From Sulfurospirillum multivorans DSM 12446 (GTDB taxonomy: Bacteria > Campylobacterota > Campylobacteria > Campylobacterales > Sulfurospirillaceae), in assembly GCF_000568815.1 (NCBI RefSeq), contig NZ_CP007201.1:62001-126000 (forward strand): 64,000 nt of DNA, read 5' to 3'. The notes beneath the pieces are model-generated. The model ran no database searches. It was not told where the DNA came from and was given only the letters and a program-made list of their open reading frames with translations. Shown piece by piece: positions 1 through 8,222 of this stretch (the stretch's first letter is position 1; each line of letters starts with the position of its first letter). A program made the position numbers and the translations under genes.

Positions 1-1
1 C

Positions 2-64
2 CGCGATCCTAGGCGCACCAAGCCTGAGAATTTGCGTACCGAGATTTATGTTCCTATCGCGTAA
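2..64 (+). CDS. 3' end of an unidentified gene, possibly GyrI-like effector-binding domain
   Basis: An open frame enters from the left edge and ends at the TAA at 62-64. The last 20 codons end in LRTEIYVPIA. A C-terminus with Arg-Thr-(Asp/Glu)-x-Tyr-(Val/Ile)-Pro-(Ile/Leu) is common in GyrI/AraC-effector-binding-type domains, so that is my guess, but too little is visible for a firm call. It converges on the flavoprotein gene that ends at 105. Confidence 0.4.
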   Translation, partial: RDPRRTKPENLRTEIYVPIA

Positions 65-82
65 CTTCATCGTTACGCGATA
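55..82. repeat. Perfect 11-bp inverted repeat between convergent genes
   Basis: TATCGCGTAAC at 55-65 pairs exactly with GTTACGCGATA at 72-82, with a 6-nt loop. It covers the stop codon of the left-edge gene. It is followed by A residues on the plus strand and has no U-tract 3' of the stem on either strand, so it is not a classical intrinsic terminator, although it sits where a bidirectional one is expected. Confidence 0.7.
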
Positions 83-104
83 AAAAATAGCGTTACATGT
101 AAGG

Positions 105-1673
105 CTATAAATCCCCCAATCCAATGAGTGTATTGGTTTTAAATTTTCGATCTTTTTCAGGATAATCTATGCGAAAATGCGACCCCCTGCTCTCTTCTCG
201 AAGCAGGGCTGATTTGGCAACTGCTTTTGCCACCACGAGGACATTTATCAGCTCAAGTATGCTTTTGATGGTTGAGGGCTTATCGCTTTGCATTGTTTCC
301 ATAGACTCTTCCATTTCTTCAAATCGTTTCAAGGCACTTTGAAGGTCAGCCTCCGTGCGGATAATGCCAATTTTTTCAAACATGATCTGCCCTATTTCAT
401 TGCGAAGGGCGTTGGCATCGACATGCTTAGCAAGCGCTTCTAGCCGCTCGACCAAATGAATGTCATTGGTGATGTCATAATAATCCACGCCGTTAAACTT
501 TTTCATCTTGTTGGCAAATTTGATAGCCTCATACGCTGAAATCTTTCCGAAAACAGCTCCTTGGCTGAGTGAATTTCCCCCAAGTCTATTGGCACCATTC
601 ACCCCATTGTCGCCTGCTTCTCCGATGATAAACAGCCCTTTGATACTGGTTTTTCCGATCACATCGGTTTGAATCCCACCCATGGTATAGTGTGCCACAG
701 GGGTAACGGGAATCAAGTCTTTGCTTGGATCTAGTTTTTTAAGGGTGTAAACCCTTTTTTTGATGCTGACAAGCTTTGTATCGATAACCTCAGTGGGCAC
801 ATCGCGTAAATCCAAATAGACTTTATTGCCTTTTTGCATCTCTTTAAAGATGGCACGTGTGACGAAGTCTCTGGTATTGAGCTCATCGACAAAAGAGTCG
901 CCATTTTCATCGACCAATTTACCACCCTCCGCGCGTGCGGCTTCACTGAGTAAAAAATTGGTTCCTTCCAAGCCCGTAGGGTGAAACTGAACAAACTCCA
1001 AATTCATCGCTTTGAGTCCCGCACGAAGTCCTATTGCGATGGCATCTCCTGTAGCGTCTTTGACATTGGATGTGTAGTTTCTGTACAAAGAGCCAAACCC
1101 ACCCATGGCCAAAATAATGCTTTTGCCTTCACACACAACCACTTTTTGACTCTCTTCATCAAAAAGCGTTATCCCTGAAATAATGTTGTTTTTCATAATA
1201 AGGTTAATCGCCATATGATTTTTGATAATATCAATTTCATACTCTTTAATCACCTCATACAGAGCCTTCATGATGGCAGGTCCCGTTTCATCGGAGGCAT
1301 ACACGGTGCGTTTAAATTTTGAGCCCCCAAAAGGGCGTTGCGCAAGTTTGCCACTCTCAAGCCTGCTAAACTTGACACCATAGCCCACCAGTTCACGCAC
1401 CGCCGCAGGGGCTTGTTCACAAAAGATACGAATCGATTCTTCATTCCCTATATCAACAGAGCTTTTAAGCGTCTCGTTGATGTGCTGAAAAATGTTGTCG
1501 TTATCGCCCATGTTTCCAAAAGCGGCATTAATGCCACCCTTTGCCATAAAGGAATTATTGGCCGATGGGGAAGACTTTGTTATCAGAACCACATTGGCAC
1601 CTAGCTCTTTTGCCTCAATGGCAGCTCTCATTCCTGAGATACCACTGCCAACCACAATGACGTCGTATTTCAT
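105..1673 (-). CDS. FrdA/SdhA-family FAD flavoprotein (fumarate reductase-like), orphan
   Basis: The 522-residue soluble flavoprotein opens with an FAD dinucleotide-binding motif (GSGISG near residue 9) and has the family signatures FHPTG (~231), RDFVTRA (~267), HYTMGG (~328) and GANRLGGNSL (~358). These fit fumarate reductase/succinate dehydrogenase better than L-aspartate oxidase, a close relative and the main alternative. It is shorter than typical FrdA (about 570-660) and has no signal peptide or Tat motif. No iron-sulfur or membrane-anchor subunit gene lies beside it. It diverges from mdh-aclBA, so a role in fumarate/succinate conversion of the reductive TCA cycle is plausible but inferred. 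AAAGG precedes the ATG. Confidence 0.8.
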   Translation of the reverse strand: MKYDVIVVGSGISGMRAAIEAKELGANVVLITKSSPSANNSFMAKGGINAAFGNMGDNDNIFQHINETLKSSVDIGNEESIRIFCEQAPAAVRELVGYGVKFSRLESGKLAQRPFGGSKFKRTVYASDETGPAIMKALYEVIKEYEIDIIKNHMAINLIMKNNIISGITLFDEESQKVVVCEGKSIILAMGGFGSLYRNYTSNVKDATGDAIAIGLRAGLKAMNLEFVQFHPTGLEGTNFLLSEAARAEGGKLVDENGDSFVDELNTRDFVTRAIFKEMQKGNKVYLDLRDVPTEVIDTKLVSIKKRVYTLKKLDPSKDLIPVTPVAHYTMGGIQTDVIGKTSIKGLFIIGEAGDNGVNGANRLGGNSLSQGAVFGKISAYEAIKFANKMKKFNGVDYYDITNDIHLVERLEALAKHVDANALRNEIGQIMFEKIGIIRTEADLQSALKRFEEMEESMETMQSDKPSTIKSILELINVLVVAKAVAKSALLREESRGSHFRIDYPEKDRKFKTNTLIGLGDL

Positions 1674-1800
1674 TTTGTGCCTTTATGTTTCAAATATACA
1701 CATAATTGTATCTTGAAGAGTTTATTAAAAGATTATTTGAGTGTAATTTTGTATCAAACTAACTAAATAAGTTACAAATATACTCTTTATTTATATAAAA

Positions 1801-1832
1801 CATACAAAATTTGTATGATTAGGTGCTATACT
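1801..1832 (+). promoter_or_regulatory. Candidate mdh promoter with a 17-bp palindromic operator
   Basis: CATACAAAATTTGTATG at 1801-1817 is a perfect palindrome around one central base. Ten bases downstream is a -10-like TATACT (1827-1832), so the palindrome would cover the -35 to spacer region, a typical repressor or activator position. Transcription from here would give mdh a leader of about 220 nt holding the hairpin array described next. The remainder of the gap from 1674 to 1800 is AT-rich and shows nothing else that I recognise. Confidence 0.45.
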
Positions 1833-1838
1833 GCAAAC

Positions 1839-2039
1839 GTGCTTTGGCGCACTGCTAGAGCAAACACAGCGTTAGCGTAGTTTTTTCACAGAAACTTCGT
1901 TTTGAGCTTTGCTCTAAAAGCGTGTCAAAAGTTCTGCAAGAACTTCAGTAAAAGCGCCATAGGCGCGTGGGCTCACTGCCGAAGTGAACACAGCGTTAGC
2001 GTAGTTTTTAGAGCTCTGCTCTAAAAGCGTGTCAAAAAT
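1839..2039 (+). repeat. Hairpin-rich leader of mdh with two copies of a related unit
   Basis: Unit A (about 1850-1930) and unit B (about 1973-2038) share CACTGC, ACACAGCGTTAGCGTAGTTTTT and the 3' end CTAAAAGCGTGTCAAAA; A carries an extra insert. Stems visible in order are GTGC/GCAC (1839-1852), GAGC-TTT-GCTC in A, GTTCT-GCA-AGAAC, GCGCC-ATA-GGCGC, and TTTAGAGC-TCT-GCTCTAAA in B. A shorter relative precedes aclB. The arrangement suggests a transcribed structured leader or a local repeat family; no known riboswitch class is recognisable. Confidence 0.7.
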
Positions 2040-2060
2040 AAAAAAACAAGGAGGCATAGC

Positions 2061-3032
2061 ATGGGGAAAAGTAAAAGAGTTGGCATTGTCGGTGTTGGCA
2101 ATGTGGGTTCAACCGTTGGTTACTCGATAGCTATGCGAGGTTTAGCACATGAAGTCATCTTGTGTGATCACAAAGTTGAACGTGCTAAAGGGATGGCTCT
2201 TGATATGAGTCAGTCCGCTCAAGCGGCTAGAATGAGTACATCTGTCAAAGTTGCTGAAACACCTGCACAGTTAATAGATTGTGATTTGGTGGTGGTGACA
2301 GCGGGAAGCCCAAGGCTCCCTGGAATGAATCGAAATGATTTGCTCATAAAAAATGCTCAAATCATGAAAGAAGTTGTGCGTGATATTAAGACGTATTCAC
2401 CCAACGCGATTATCATCCCTGTTTCAAACCCACTGGATGTAATGGTCTATGTGGCACTTAAAGAGACGGGGTGGGAGAGAAGCAGGGTTGTAGGAATGTC
2501 AGGCATTTTGGACAGCGCTCGAATGGCACATTATATTCAAGAGGCAATTTTTAATAAACATAAGATTGAATTTGGCGGTCAAGTAAGGGCACAAGTCATC
2601 GGTGGACACGGCGATACGATGGTTCCATTGCCTCGCTTTACGACGGTTGCGGGCTTACCTTTAACCGATTTTTTGGATTGGAATGAGATCAATGAAATTG
2701 TCTCCAAAACGAAAAATGGTGGCGCTGAAATCGTGGGATATTTGCAAACAGGCTCAGCCTATTATGCCCCTGCAAAGGCAACTTCACTGATGGTTGAGTC
2801 TATTTTGCAAGATAAAAAACTGGTCTATCCTTGTGCCGTGATGCTTGAGGGTGAATATGCGTATGAAGATGTTGTCAGCGGTGTTCCTGTCATGTTGGGT
2901 GCACGAGGGGTAGAACAGGTATTTGCCCCAAGCTTAGACGCCGAACAAGACAGACTTTTTGCCGAATCCATACGCTCAGTCAGAGAATTAATTGACGTCC
3001 TTAATCTCAATAAGTTTTTTGAGACAAAGTAA
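2061..3032 (+). CDS. mdh: Malate dehydrogenase (LDH-like)
   Basis: The 323-residue enzyme interconverts malate and oxaloacetate with NAD(H) in the cytoplasm. The Rossmann motif GVGNVG lies at about residues 11-16, with an acidic residue ending the second strand (CDHK), which favours NAD. The catalytic loop PRLPGMNRNDL carries the Arg diagnostic of malate rather than lactate specificity, and the active-site His is in GGHGDTM (~181). A strong AAGGAGG (2048-2054) precedes the ATG. Its position directly upstream of aclBA implies work in the reductive direction of the TCA cycle, and the shared leader repeats suggest common control. Confidence 0.95.
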   Translation: MGKSKRVGIVGVGNVGSTVGYSIAMRGLAHEVILCDHKVERAKGMALDMSQSAQAARMSTSVKVAETPAQLIDCDLVVVTAGSPRLPGMNRNDLLIKNAQIMKEVVRDIKTYSPNAIIIPVSNPLDVMVYVALKETGWERSRVVGMSGILDSARMAHYIQEAIFNKHKIEFGGQVRAQVIGGHGDTMVPLPRFTTVAGLPLTDFLDWNEINEIVSKTKNGGAEIVGYLQTGSAYYAPAKATSLMVESILQDKKLVYPCAVMLEGEYAYEDVVSGVPVMLGARGVEQVFAPSLDAEQDRLFAESIRSVRELIDVLNLNKFFETK

Positions 3033-3060
3033 TTTCTACTGGGTGCCAGATAACTTTTGA

Positions 3061-3226
3061 AGCTTTACATGTAAAGCATGGTAACGACAGCTTCTGCCTC
3101 GAAAGCGTCTAAAGTGTAAAAACAATAAGCACTAAAAAATGCTTAAGCCTCTGCCTCGCACGAGGCAAGCTTTAGCGCCTAGTGCAACGTAGCTTTTTAG
3201 GCTTTGCCTAAGAAGCGTGTAAAAAT
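3061..3226 (+). repeat. Hairpin-rich leader of aclB, related to the mdh leader
   Basis: Contents in order: the 16-bp palindrome GCTTTACATGTAAAGC (3062-3077), AAGCA/TGCTT, GCCTCG-CA-CGAGGC, and TTAGGC-TTT-GCCTAA. The 3' part, CGTAGCTTTTTAG to AAGCGTGTAAAAA, matches the end of the repeated unit in the mdh leader. As at mdh, the unit ends about 20 bases before the gene start. No clear separate promoter is visible between mdh and aclB. Confidence 0.65.
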
Positions 3227-3247
3227 GAAAAACAGGAGAAGTAGCAG

Positions 3248-4564
3248 ATGGCACAAAGGGGAATTTGTGAATACGATGGCAAAGCTATTTTTTCGAAACA
3301 TTGGGGAAAATACTTTAGCGGATTTCACTATGGATTTAGATCGGTCTCAGTTAGCAGTGGCGATGCGTTGCGCACAAAAGCCAATGAGCATGGTTTTGAG
3401 TGGCTCAAACAAGTGCCTTTGGTTGCAAAGCCCGATATGCTCTTTGGTAAACGTGGCAAAAATAACCTCGTTTTATACAAAACAAAAAAAGTAGGCGATG
3501 TGACGCTTGAAGATGCGGCAGCTTGGATTGATGAGAAGATTTCGTATAAGACGATTCTTCTCTCAGGTCAAAAAGGCACGTTAAATCGCTTTATTGTAGA
3601 GCCATTTACGCCACACAGCGAAGATCAAGAGTATTACATTAGTGCCACAACGGTGGGGGAGGATGATGTACTGTACCTCTCTGCTGAGGGTGGAATGGAA
3701 GTGGAAGAGGGATGGGAGAGTAAGGTAAATGAGGTGGTGGTTCCTATCATGATGGATGAAGCCAACATCTCGCATCTGATTCGAGCCAATGTGCCTGAGG
3801 GCATTCCCGCTGAAAATAAAGAGCGATTTATCACATTTGCAGAGCAGTTTTATACCTTTTATCGTGATATGAATTTTGCGTATCTTGAGATCAATCCTAT
3901 CGTAATGATTGGCAATGACATGCACATTATGGATGTGGTGGCACGGTTGGATGATACGGCGGGATTTATGATGAAAGAGGATTGGTGTGGTGCAGAATTT
4001 CCAACCGCTTTTGGTATGGAAGACCAATCCACAGAAGAAAAAGCCATTGCTGATGCGGACGCTAAATCGGGAGCTTCCTTGAAACTGATCGTGCTCAATC
4101 CTATGGGGCGCATCTGGACGATGGTTGCAGGGGGTGGTGCTTCGGTGGTGTATGCCGACACGATTGCTGATTTGAGTGGTAACGTGAGCGATTTGGCAAA
4201 TTATGGCGAGTATTCAGGTGGCCCTACCACGGATGAAACACGCTTTTACGCTGAAACGGTTTTGGATTTGATGACCCGTCATAAAGACCCAAAAGGGCGC
4301 GATAAAATTTTAATTATCGGAGGTGCCATTGCCAATTTTACGGACGTAGCTAAGACGTTTACCGGCATTATCCAAGCCCTTGAGGTGTACGCCGATAAAA
4401 TGAAAACGATTGGTACACGCATCTATGTAAGGCGTGGCGGGCCTAATTATGAAAAGGGTTTAAAAGAGATCAAAGAAGCGGCGGATCGTTTGGGTCTTTC
4501 TATCGAAGTTTACGGACCTCAAACCCATATCACGGATATCGTGCGTATGGCACTTGAACACTAA
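3248..4564 (+). CDS. aclB: ATP-citrate lyase small subunit AclB
   Basis: The 438-residue protein corresponds to the citrate/ATP-grasp (succinyl-CoA synthetase beta-like) half of ATP-citrate lyase, which cleaves citrate with CoA and ATP to acetyl-CoA and oxaloacetate. The N-terminus (AQRGICEYDGKAIF) and the Gly-rich segment MVAGGGASVVYADTIADL (~295-313) are typical of prokaryotic two-subunit enzymes, as is DETRFYAETVLDLM. An AGGAG lies at about 3234. AclA follows after 10 bases. ATP-citrate lyase is a hallmark of the reductive TCA cycle in autotrophic campylobacterotes such as Sulfurimonas. Confidence 0.93.
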   Translation: MAQRGICEYDGKAIFSKHWGKYFSGFHYGFRSVSVSSGDALRTKANEHGFEWLKQVPLVAKPDMLFGKRGKNNLVLYKTKKVGDVTLEDAAAWIDEKISYKTILLSGQKGTLNRFIVEPFTPHSEDQEYYISATTVGEDDVLYLSAEGGMEVEEGWESKVNEVVVPIMMDEANISHLIRANVPEGIPAENKERFITFAEQFYTFYRDMNFAYLEINPIVMIGNDMHIMDVVARLDDTAGFMMKEDWCGAEFPTAFGMEDQSTEEKAIADADAKSGASLKLIVLNPMGRIWTMVAGGGASVVYADTIADLSGNVSDLANYGEYSGGPTTDETRFYAETVLDLMTRHKDPKGRDKILIIGGAIANFTDVAKTFTGIIQALEVYADKMKTIGTRIYVRRGGPNYEKGLKEIKEAADRLGLSIEVYGPQTHITDIVRMALEH

Positions 4565-4574
4565 GGAGACAAAG

Positions 4575-6392
4575 ATGAGCGCTTTATTTACCCAAGAGAC
4601 ACAGGCCATTTTTTGGAATCTCAATACCAGTGCTATTCAAAGAATGCTTGATTATGATTACAGTGTCAATCGCATGAAGCCCTCTGTGGCGGCGATTGTA
4701 GCACCTACATCCAACAACAAATTTGAAAAGTTTTTTTACGGTGCTGATGAGATTATGGTGCCAATTTTTAGAAACACTATTGATGCCGCAAATGCCTATC
4801 CGCAAGCAGATATATTGCTTAATTTTGCTTCGTTTCGTACCGCGTATGACGTAACGATGGAGGCGATTGGTATCCGAGGGCATTTTAGGATGATTATGGT
4901 CACAGCAGAGGGCATTCCTGAGAGGCTTGCTCGAAAGATGAACCAAGCAGGGCGTGATGCAGGCGTTGTGATTATAGGACCTGCTACGGTGGGTGGCATC
5001 GCTCCGGGGGCATTTAAAATCGCCAATATCGGGGGAACGATTGAGAATATCATCGCTTCAAAGCTGCATCGAGGAGGTTCATGCGGACTTGTGACCCGTT
5101 CAGGTGGGCTTTTTAACGAGCTTGGCAATATTATTGCGATGCACGCGGATGGTATTGCTGAGGGCATTGCTATTGGTGGAGATCGTTTTGTTGGCTCTGT
5201 TTTTATCGACAATCTTCTTCGCATGGAAGACAATCCCAATGTCAAATACTTGGTGCTTCTAGGCGAAGTGGGAGGATTGGAAGAGTATAAAGTCATCGAG
5301 GCGGTCAAATCAGGTCGCATCAAAAAGCCTGTAATTGCGTGGTGTATCGGAACGATTGCGAAGTATTTTAGCTCAGGCGTGCAGTTTGGACATGCGGGGG
5401 CTTCTGCTAATGCGGATGCTGAAACGGCAGGGGCTAAAAACAAAGCGATGGCAGAAGCTGGCTTACATGTACCAGCAAGTTTTAATGATTTGCCACATAC
5501 CATTGCTAAAGTCTATACCATGCTTTGCGAGCAAGGTGTGATTGAAAAAATCATCGAGCCTGAGCTTAGAATCATCCCTAAAATCCGTCGAGGAAAAGAG
5601 TTTATCTGTACGATTTCAGACGACAGGGGCGATGAAGCGACCTATGCAGGCTATCCTATTAGCTCTTTAGCAACGCCTGAAACGGGCTTTGGCATTGGTG
5701 ATGTGATTGCGCTTTTATGGTTTAAAAAACGCTACCCCAAATGGGCAACGGATTATATTGAAACCGTTTTAAAGACGGTTGCGGATCATGGTCCTGCTGT
5801 TTCTGGAGCGCACAATGCCAAGGTAACTGCACGCGCAGGAAAAGACATGGTAAGCTCACTTGTGAGCGGTCTTTTAACCATAGGTCCTCGCTTTGGTGGG
5901 GCGATTGATGATGCGGCACGCTATTTTAAATACGCAAACGATAACACGATGAGTGCCAGTGAGTTTTTGGACTATATGAAAAAAGAGGGTAAAACGATCT
6001 CAGGCATTGGTCATCGTGTCAAGTCGGTACGCAATCCCGATTTGCGGGTCTCAGGCTTGAAAAAGTACGCAAAAGCGCATTTTCCGCAGACTTCATTGCT
6101 TGAATTTGCCCTAGAGGTCGAGGCGATAACGACCTCTAAAAAAGACAATCTCATCTTAAATGTTGATGGAACCATCGGTGTTTTGATGGTTGATATGTGG
6201 CGTTCACTAGGGTATGCGGAGCATGAAATCGATAATTTTATCGAAGCAGGAACACTCAATGCGCTGTTTGTTTTGGGACGATCCATTGGATTTATAGGGC
6301 ACATCTTGGATGAAAAACGCCTTGGAATGCCGATGTATCGCCATCCAACGGATGATATTTTGTACAACGTAGCGCTTGCAGACGAGATCTAA
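4575..6392 (+). CDS. aclA: ATP-citrate lyase large subunit AclA
   Basis: The 605-residue subunit joins a succinyl-CoA synthetase alpha-like half to a citrate-synthase/citryl-CoA-lyase-like half. The phosphohistidine site is in FGHAGA (~272-277). The C-terminal half shows GPAVSGAHNAKVTARAG (~405) and GIGHRVKSVRNPD (~478), which resemble the citrate synthase active site. I start at 4575 because GGAG (4565-4568) is spaced correctly; an upstream in-frame ATG at 4554 overlaps the end of aclB and lacks a site. AclA and AclB form the complete enzyme in the cytoplasm. A stem-loop follows the stop. Confidence 0.93.
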   Translation: MSALFTQETQAIFWNLNTSAIQRMLDYDYSVNRMKPSVAAIVAPTSNNKFEKFFYGADEIMVPIFRNTIDAANAYPQADILLNFASFRTAYDVTMEAIGIRGHFRMIMVTAEGIPERLARKMNQAGRDAGVVIIGPATVGGIAPGAFKIANIGGTIENIIASKLHRGGSCGLVTRSGGLFNELGNIIAMHADGIAEGIAIGGDRFVGSVFIDNLLRMEDNPNVKYLVLLGEVGGLEEYKVIEAVKSGRIKKPVIAWCIGTIAKYFSSGVQFGHAGASANADAETAGAKNKAMAEAGLHVPASFNDLPHTIAKVYTMLCEQGVIEKIIEPELRIIPKIRRGKEFICTISDDRGDEATYAGYPISSLATPETGFGIGDVIALLWFKKRYPKWATDYIETVLKTVADHGPAVSGAHNAKVTARAGKDMVSSLVSGLLTIGPRFGGAIDDAARYFKYANDNTMSASEFLDYMKKEGKTISGIGHRVKSVRNPDLRVSGLKKYAKAHFPQTSLLEFALEVEAITTSKKDNLILNVDGTIGVLMVDMWRSLGYAEHEIDNFIEAGTLNALFVLGRSIGFIGHILDEKRLGMPMYRHPTDDILYNVALADEI

Positions 6393-6407
6393 ACAGTAGA
6401 CTTTTAA

Positions 6408-6436
6408 CCGTAAGAGCTCTTAAAAAACTCTTACGG
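6408..6436 (+). terminator. Stem-loop after aclA
   Basis: CCGTAAGAG (6408-6416) pairs with CTCTTACGG (6428-6436) across an 11-nt A-rich loop, 16 bases after the aclA stop. The following sequence is TCTCTTCACA, only weakly U-rich, so termination efficiency is uncertain. Apart from this and the two hairpins below, the gap 6393-6738 contains only AT-rich sequence and one TTACATGTAA. Confidence 0.6.
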
Positions 6437-6652
6437 TCTCTTCACATATGGCTCTTTACACCACAAAAATAGTGCGAATTAATCTTAAGTGTTACTAATT
6501 TACTCTTAAAATAGTTCAATTTTAGGTACTAGTTCAAAAAATATAAAGAAATTAAAATATTGTGTTAAAAATAAGTTACATTTCAAAACATGAACGCTTT
6601 TCTAGGGTAAATTTATCGCCATTTTAGCGTTACATGTAAAGAATTTTTACGC

Positions 6653-6673
6653 AAAAAAAGCTCTTCTAAAGAG
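6653..6673 (-). terminator. Intrinsic terminator on the minus strand
   Basis: On the minus strand CTCTT-TAG-AAGAG (6673-6661) is followed by C and a run of seven U (6659-6653). It would end the leftward operon amrA-amrS-amrB-methyltransferase, whose last stop codon is at 6739. Confidence 0.65.
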
Positions 6674-6702
6674 GAATAATTGGTTAAGGTGTGGGTGAAG
6701 TT

Positions 6703-6730
6703 GTTGTGAAATGTGGGAGCATTTCACAAC
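6703..6730. repeat. Perfect 11-bp hairpin just after the methyltransferase gene
   Basis: GTTGTGAAATG (6703-6713) and CATTTCACAAC (6720-6730) are exact reverse complements around a 6-nt loop. It lies 9 bases beyond the methyltransferase stop and upstream of the U-tract terminator, so it may protect the 3' end of the mRNA. Confidence 0.6.
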
Positions 6731-6738
6731 AGAGTCTT

Positions 6739-7353
6739 TTACTGCTTGCGTGCGGTGAGTAAAAAGATGGGGTAGTCTCCATAAGGTTTTTTCGCCACGC
6801 TGACAATTTCGATAGAGACATCCTCAAATCCTGCATTTTGAGCCCAAGTAGCAAACACTTCTTGGTCAAAACCAAAGTGAAACACGCCCATATCTTCGGT
6901 GTGAAAACTGCCATCTTCTTTGTCCAAATCCGCCAGCGCAATGGTACCTCCACGGTTGAGCAAGCGATGAAATTTGTGAAAGAGGGCTTGTACATCTTCG
7001 ACATGGTGAATCGTCATCGAAGAGATGATACCATCAAAGTTCTCATCCAGCTCGCTACTGACCAAGTCAAGCTCTAACATGTTCAGCTCACACCCGAGTT
7101 GCTCTTTCTTGGCACGAAGCGCTTCGTTCATCGAAGGAGAAATATCAATGGTGGTCATTTTGCGCACAAAGGGAGCGATCTGTTCGGTCAAAAGCCCTGT
7201 GCCTGAGCCAAAATCCATCACATGGGTTGTCGTTTTATCATACGTTAGTCTCTCTAAAATAGCTTCACCAATGTTTTTGACGTTGTTGGTGCGCGCAGCT
7301 TCTTTTTCATACTGTTTTGATTTTTCATGAAAATAATCTTTTTTAGGTTGCAT
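6739..7353 (-). CDS. Class I SAM-dependent methyltransferase
   Basis: The 204-residue Methyltransf_11/25-type protein has the SAM motif I VMDFGSGTGLL (about residues 46-56), an acidic residue after strand 2 (TIDIS), and the post-motif segment IISSMTIHHVED. The substrate is unknown. I start at MQPKKDYF (7353), preceded by an AAAGG-like site; an upstream ATG at 7419 would add a basic, unconserved-looking stretch overlapping the neighbour. It lies 74 bases after the Memo gene and may be the last cistron of that operon. Confidence 0.75.
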   Translation of the reverse strand: MQPKKDYFHEKSKQYEKEAARTNNVKNIGEAILERLTYDKTTTHVMDFGSGTGLLTEQIAPFVRKMTTIDISPSMNEALRAKKEQLGCELNMLELDLVSSELDENFDGIISSMTIHHVEDVQALFHKFHRLLNRGGTIALADLDKEDGSFHTEDMGVFHFGFDQEVFATWAQNAGFEDVSIEIVSVAKKPYGDYPIFLLTARKQ

Positions 7354-7427
7354 TAATAGCCTTTGAGTGTGAATGCGAAAGTATAACACAGGCCGTCGAG
7401 GAAGAAAATTAATGCACACAACTAACC

Positions 7428-8222
7428 TTATCCCAGCACAAACGAGGCATAACCGACCACGCGACTCGCATCGTTACTGCGTGCAAAACTTGTGCGGTAA
7501 TCTAAAAAATGGGCTTGAAAATTGCGTGTAAGTGCGCTTTGAACCATTGCTTTTACGCCTGTTATGCCACACGCTTCACAGCCGTGCGTTAGGGCGTGAA
7601 GATCAAGATGTGAGATAGCATCGATGCAAGCCTGATCAAGCGCATTGGCTTCCTCTTCGGTGTAAAAATGACTCAGATCAGTGCTGATGACCAGAAGTGT
7701 TTTTTCATCTTTGAGTAGCGCATCGATCAAGCGAGAGAGTTCTCCAGAGGTAACGTCGCCATAGACGATTTCAACGACTTTGGCGTGTTTAAAGTAGTGG
7801 CGAATCAAGGGCATCTGCACTTCGGTGGAGTGCTCTTCGTGTGCGAGCGGGTTGAAGCTTAGAAAAGCGAACTGTTTTTCAAGCGCATGGCTGAGTTCGA
7901 GGTCTATTTCGATTTCACCGCACGGTGTGTGATAGCTCTCAAACAAGGCGATGGACGCACCCGCAATGTAGATACGATGACTTGGCCCTAGCACGACCAC
8001 ACGCTCGATGTCGGAGCGTTTTGAAGCGGTGTAGTGATAGGCAAGATTGGCGGTGTATCCGCTGTAAATGTAGCCTGCGTGGGGCACGATGAGTGCGCGA
8101 GGCAGGACATCCAGTTCCAACGGAGGCATTGCTTTAGTAAAATGGTCGATAAAGTGTTTGATCTCACTGCAGTTATCGGGATAAAACATGCCTGCAACGG
8201 CACTTTTTCGGTGTTTATTCAT
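7428..8222 (-). CDS. amrB: AmmeMemoRadiSam system protein B (Memo family)
   Basis: The 264-residue Memo-family protein is related to extradiol dioxygenase LigB-like folds. Conserved metal-type histidines are visible in VPHAGYIYSG (~46), GPSHR (~80), HSTEVQMPL and STDLSHF. Its biochemical role is unsettled; in humans MEMO1 is a redox and metal-binding protein. I start at MNKHRKSAVAGMFYP (8222), where ATG overlaps the stop of the upstream radical SAM gene by 8 bases, implying translational coupling. An alternative ATG at 8267 lies deep inside that gene. It is the third gene of the amrA-amrS-amrB set. Confidence 0.9.
   Translation of the reverse strand: MNKHRKSAVAGMFYPDNCSEIKHFIDHFTKAMPPLELDVLPRALIVPHAGYIYSGYTANLAYHYTASKRSDIERVVVLGPSHRIYIAGASIALFESYHTPCGEIEIDLELSHALEKQFAFLSFNPLAHEEHSTEVQMPLIRHYFKHAKVVEIVYGDVTSGELSRLIDALLKDEKTLLVISTDLSHFYTEEEANALDQACIDAISHLDLHALTHGCEACGITGVKAMVQSALTRNFQAHFLDYRTSFARSNDASRVVGYASFVLG

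Noticed and set aside
55-82. Intrinsic terminator at the left edge
   Set aside because: Strong stem but no U-tract after it on either strand; listed only as an inverted repeat.
1839-2039. CRISPR-like repeats
   Set aside because: Only two or three imperfect units of unequal length with internal hairpins and no regular spacers or cas genes.
3204-3494. 96-codon frame overlapping the aclB start
   Set aside because: Begins in the leader hairpin, has no proper site, and aclB in another frame explains the region.
4796-5503. Long antisense open frame (235 codons) within aclA
   Set aside because: It mirrors the codon pattern of aclA on the other strand, shows no recognisable domain, and aclA is clearly the real gene.
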